A stretch of 8,994 nt of DNA from JBLHRE01 sp047625765 (GTDB lineage Bacteria; Bacteroidota; Bacteroidia; Flavobacteriales; JBLHRE01). Below are positions 7,020 to 8,994 of the stretch, piece by piece. The stretch lies in the NCBI GenBank assembly GCA_047625765.1, contig JBLHRE010000072.1, positions 1 to 8,994 of the forward strand, in the 5' to 3' direction. The position numbers and the translations under genes are program-made. The first letter of the stretch is position 1; each line of letters starts with the position of its first letter. The notes under the pieces were generated by a model. It saw nothing but the letters and a program-made list of their open reading frames with translations, was not told where the DNA came from and made no database searches.

Positions 7020-7925
7020 ATGAGCTCATATAGACTAACACACTTAAAGGAACTGGAAGCAGAGGCTATTTTCATTATTAGAGAGGTTGCCTCTCAATTT
7101 GAAAAACCTGTATTGTTGTTTTCCGGAGGAAAAGATTCTATTGTACTTTTTCATTTGGCTAGAAAAGCATTCTATCCAGCAAAGGTTCCATTTCCATTAA
7201 TGCATATTGATACGGGGCATAATTTTCCGGAAACCATCCAATTTAGAGATGAGTTAATGGAAAAAACAAGCACCAATTTAATTGTAAAATTAGTGCAAGA
7301 CAGCATCAATGCTGGTGCTGCAACCGAAGAGAAAGGACCCAATGCAAGCCGCAATGGAATTCAAACAATAAGCTTACTAGAAGGGATAGAAGAATACAAG
7401 TTTGACGCTTGTTTGGGTGGTGCTAGAAGAGATGAAGAAAAAGCGCGTGCTAAAGAACGTTTCTTTTCGCATAGAGATGATTTCGGACAATGGGACCCCA
7501 AAAATCAAAGACCCGAATTGTGGAACCTTTTTAATGGGAAAAAACATTTTGGTGAAAACTTTAGAGTGTTCCCTATTAGCAACTGGACGGAGATGGATAT
7601 CTGGCAATATATTTTGGCGGAAAACATTGACATTCCCTCCTTGTATATGGCACACGAAAGAGAAGTTATAGAACGTGATGGCATTTTACTTGCCAATAGC
7701 GACTACTTAACACTAAGAGACACCGAAACACCGAAAAAACAAATTGTTCGTTTTAGAACTATTGGAGATATGACCTGTACTGGAGCGGCAGCATCTGAAG
7801 CTTCCAATTTAGCAGAGATTATAGAAGAAGTTGCATCAACACGTATTACCGAAAGAGGTGGTAGATCAGACGATAAGCGCTCGGAAGCAGCGATGGAAGA
7901 CAGAAAAAAAGCTGGGTATTTTTAA
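7020..7925 (+). CDS. cysD: Sulfate adenylyltransferase subunit 2 (CysD)
   Basis: CysD is the catalytic ATP-pyrophosphatase-type subunit of ATP sulfurylase. With the GTPase CysN it makes APS and pyrophosphate from ATP and sulfate. The protein has 301 residues, matching the family. It begins MSSYRLTHLKELEAEAI, a well-conserved opening. The PP-loop SGGKDS is at 35-40 (many proteobacterial CysD have SIGKDS). MHIDTGHNFPE lies at 61-71, GGARRDEEKARAKER at 133-147, and the conserved C-terminal RTIGDMTCTGA at 246-256. I chose the ATG at 7020 over an in-frame TTG one codon earlier, because M-SSYRL is the usual family start. Its TAA at 7923-7925 falls in a 13-nt direct repeat. CysN normally follows at once; here about 640 nt including another gene intervene, so coupling of the two subunits may be altered. 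Confidence 0.97.
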   Translation: MSSYRLTHLKELEAEAIFIIREVASQFEKPVLLFSGGKDSIVLFHLARKAFYPAKVPFPLMHIDTGHNFPETIQFRDELMEKTSTNLIVKLVQDSINAGAATEEKGPNASRNGIQTISLLEGIEEYKFDACLGGARRDEEKARAKERFFSHRDDFGQWDPKNQRPELWNLFNGKKHFGENFRVFPISNWTEMDIWQYILAENIDIPSLYMAHEREVIERDGILLANSDYLTLRDTETPKKQIVRFRTIGDMTCTGAAASEASNLAEIIEEVASTRITERGGRSDDKRSEAAMEDRKKAGYF

Positions 7926-7955
7926 TGATTAATTGTTATTTATTAATGATTAATT
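7922..7955 (+). repeat. Pair of 13-nt direct repeats at the cysD stop
   Basis: TTAATGATTAATT occurs at 7922-7934 and again at 7943-7955, a period of 21 nt. The first copy contains the cysD stop codon. The second copy precedes the purine-rich tract. It may mark the left edge of the inserted segment, although I find no good copy at the right edge next to cysN. A short palindrome, CGCTT-AC-AAGCG (7959-7970), follows directly. Confidence 0.6.
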
Positions 7956-7965
7956 AAACGCTTAC

Positions 7966-8146
7966 AAGCGAAGAAACAGAAAGAGGAGAAGAGAAACTAG
8001 AAAGAGGAAAGCTGAAGGAAGAAACTAGAAACAGGCAAGGGAAACGAGAAAGTGGAAAGAGAGAAAGATGAAAGAGGAAACTAGAAACTAGAAAGAGGAA
8101 GAGGAAGAGGAAGAGAAAAACTAGAAAAATAACCAAAAAAAATAAA
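7966..8146 (+). repeat. Polypurine tract with degenerate GAAACTAGAAA repeats
   Basis: From 7966 to about 8115 roughly nine bases in ten are A or G on the plus strand. Copies or near-copies of GAAACTAGAAA(G/C) start at 7993, 8021, 8041 (CGAG variant), 8077 and 8084, with weaker ones near 8117 and 8150. A GAGGAA triplet-of-pairs unit is repeated 3.5 times at 8095-8115. The pyrimidines are mostly the CT of CTAG. The last degenerate copy, GGAAACTGGGAA, lies inside the first codons of the following gene, so repeat and gene appear to belong together. The tract also creates a long open frame on the opposite strand, which I regard as an artefact of composition. Confidence 0.85.
8077..8096 (+). repeat. 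Left arm of 20-nt perfect inverted repeat
   Basis: GAAACTAGAAACTAGAAAGA is the exact reverse complement of 8539-8558. In RNA the two arms would form a 20-bp stem, extendable inward past one mismatch by three more pairs and a G:U. The loop would contain the whole four-helix-bundle gene. The arm itself consists of two overlapping 7-nt repeat units (GAAACTA). Confidence 0.85.
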
Positions 8147-8506
8147 GTGGAAACTGGGAATAGTGATTTAAAGGACAGAACCAAAAGCTTCTCATTAAGG
8201 ATTATTCGTTTAGTAAAATCTTTAGATAACAATGTTGCTGACCGAGAAATTGGGAGGCAATTGATTCGAAGTGGCATGTCTGTTGGCGCGAATACTAGAG
8301 CTGCTTTTCGAGGACGTTCAAACAGAGAATTTGTTGCAAAGCTTGGGATTGTGATTGAAGAAGCTGATGAATGTGGATTTTGGATAGAACTTCTACAGGA
8401 AACCTCCGAAGCTAAAAAATTAAACAAAGAAGAATTACTATTGTTGCATCAAGAAGCAAGTGAATTGACCTCTATTTTTGTTTCAATAGTGAAGAAAAAT
8501 AAATAA
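8147..8506 (+). CDS. Four helix bundle protein, 23S rRNA intervening-sequence (S23/IVP) family
   Basis: This 119-residue protein belongs to the family first described as the product of intervening sequences in 23S rRNA genes, which also includes Avd, the accessory protein of diversity-generating retroelements. Recognisable blocks are DRTKSFSLRIIRLVKSL at 10-26, RQLIRSGMSVGANTRAA at 37-53, KLGIVIEEADECGFWIELL at 65-83, and a last helix at 94-116. Each would be one helix of the bundle; conserved basic residues (R41, R51, R55) suggest nucleic-acid binding. I see no catalytic motif. The start is the GTG at 8147: the frame is open back to 8072 but offers no ATG, and the next Met is inside the second helix. 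No Shine-Dalgarno or TAnnTTTG promoter precedes it, so it is probably expressed from the cysC promoter. It lies between cysD and cysN, inside the inverted repeat. Its cellular role is unknown. Confidence 0.9.
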   Translation: METGNSDLKDRTKSFSLRIIRLVKSLDNNVADREIGRQLIRSGMSVGANTRAAFRGRSNREFVAKLGIVIEEADECGFWIELLQETSEAKKLNKEELLLLHQEASELTSIFVSIVKKNK

Positions 8507-8538
8507 TACTGAAACCCTGATTGATGACCATTATTTCA

Positions 8539-8558
8539 TCTTTCTAGTTTCTAGTTTC
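8539..8558 (+). repeat. Right arm of 20-nt perfect inverted repeat
   Basis: This arm reads TCTTTCTAGTTTCTAGTTTC, the reverse complement of 8077-8096. It ends 11 nt before the cysN ATG and follows the stop of the four-helix-bundle gene by 32 nt. Paired with the left arm in RNA, it would place a strong stem just ahead of the cysN start. It is not followed by a U-run, so it does not look like an intrinsic terminator. Confidence 0.85.
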
Positions 8559-8569
8559 ATATTTAAAGA

Positions 8570-8994
8570 ATGGATCAGAACGGATATTTAGACATGGAAT
8601 TGCTGCGTTTTACTACCGCAGGTAGTGTAGACGATGGAAAAAGCACATTGATTGGGCGTTTGTTATATGATAGCAAATCGATTTTCGAAGATCAGTACGA
8701 AGCGATTGAGCGTACTAGTAAAATGAAGGGTGATGAGCATGTAAACCTTGCTTTGCTTACTGATGGATTAAGAGCGGAACGTGAACAAGGAATTACAATT
8801 GATGTAGCATACCGATATTTTGCTACGCCAAAACGTAAGTTTATAATAGCAGATACACCTGGGCATATACAGTACACTCGTAATATGGTTACTGGAGCAT
8901 CAACAGCCAATTTGGCAATTATTTTGGTGGATGCTAGAACAGGAGTAGTTGAACAAACCCAAAGGCATGCCTTTATTGCAAGTCTTCTTCAAAT
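8570..8994 (+). CDS. cysN: Sulfate adenylyltransferase subunit 1 (CysN), 5' part
   Basis: CysN is the GTPase subunit of ATP sulfurylase; its GTP hydrolysis drives APS formation by CysD. Here 141 codons are visible before the right edge, about a third of a stand-alone CysN; whether a CysC domain is fused beyond is not seen, but a separate cysC makes it unnecessary. The GTP-binding G1 loop is GSVDDGKST at 18-26, the switch I region REQGITIDVAYRYF is at 71-84, and the G3 motif DTPGH is at 95-99. QGITIDVAYRYF is typical of CysN as opposed to EF-Tu or SelB. The ATG at 8570 precedes MDQNGYLDMELLRFTTAG, which fits the family N-terminus. No own promoter is visible in the 63 nt between the four-helix-bundle stop and this start, so it probably relies on readthrough from cysD. 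Confidence 0.96.
   Translation, partial: MDQNGYLDMELLRFTTAGSVDDGKSTLIGRLLYDSKSIFEDQYEAIERTSKMKGDEHVNLALLTDGLRAEREQGITIDVAYRYFATPKRKFIIADTPGHIQYTRNMVTGASTANLAIILVDARTGVVEQTQRHAFIASLLQ

Larger units (their letters stand above)
7926..8569 (+). mobile_element. Putative IVS-like insertion between cysD and cysN
   Basis: The segment separating cysD from cysN has three parts: a roughly 180-nt purine-rich repetitive tract, a gene for a four-helix-bundle protein of the 23S rRNA intervening-sequence family, and a right-hand flank carrying the exact reverse complement of part of the tract. In known rRNA IVSs, an open reading frame of this family is enclosed by complementary ends that form a stem cut by RNase III. 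The same layout is seen here in a metabolic operon. Mobility is inferred from the disrupted cysDN adjacency and family precedent; no transposase or clear target duplication is visible. The edges are given as the gap between the two cys genes and are approximate. Confidence 0.4.

Noticed and set aside
6519..7075. Two long minus-strand frames opposite cysC
   Set aside because: CysC on the plus strand has every family motif; the antisense frames show none and overlap each other.
7993..8160. Repeats as a CRISPR array
   Set aside because: The units are 11-12 nt, degenerate and irregularly spaced without unique spacers, and no cas gene is near.
7954..8427. Minus-strand open frame of 157 residues
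   Set aside because: It is made of S, F, L and V runs caused by the polypurine tract on the other strand and overlaps the well-supported four-helix-bundle gene.
8147..8506. Four-helix-bundle protein as Avd of a diversity-generating retroelement
   Set aside because: No reverse transcriptase, template repeat or variable repeat is visible in the window; the general IVP family call is safer.

Overview
The window looks like chromosomal DNA of a member of the Bacteroidota, most likely a flavobacterium or close relative. The DNA is AT-rich, and several genes are preceded by the phylum's TAnnTTTG -7 promoter element rather than a sigma70-type -10 box. Shine-Dalgarno sequences are absent or weak. A NusG-like antiterminator of the UpxY type sits at the head of a polysaccharide operon, as is typical for this phylum.

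Left part (1-4776, all on the minus strand, read right to left): one tight operon of cysQ (PAP phosphatase), a upxY-like antiterminator, ugd (UDP-glucose 6-dehydrogenase), tviB/wbpO-like (UDP-GlcNAc/GalNAc 6-dehydrogenase) and a wbpP/tviC-like epimerase that runs off the left edge. Spacings are 5 nt, 79 nt, a 1-nt overlap and 0 nt. The operon makes acidic sugar nucleotides (UDP-GlcA and probably UDP-GalNAcA) for a capsule or exopolysaccharide.

Middle part (4777-6413): a 674-nt stretch with no recognisable gene, then a minus-strand class I SAM methyltransferase broken by a one-base frameshift at a G4-T4 run, then a 250-nt divergent promoter region.

Right part (6414-8994, plus strand): the sulfate activation operon cysC, cysD and cysN (partial). 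It makes APS and then PAPS. CysQ on the other side removes PAP, the by-product of PAPS use. PAPS production and PAP disposal thus flank and partly join the polysaccharide operon, which suggests (inference) that the polysaccharide is sulfated.

The most unusual item lies between cysD and cysN, genes that normally touch. About 640 nt have been inserted there: a purine-rich repetitive tract, a small four-helix-bundle protein gene of the 23S rRNA intervening-sequence (IVS) protein family, and a 20-nt perfect inverted repeat enclosing that gene. It resembles an rRNA IVS placed in a protein-coding operon, and is the best candidate for an undescribed mobile or RNA-processing element here.
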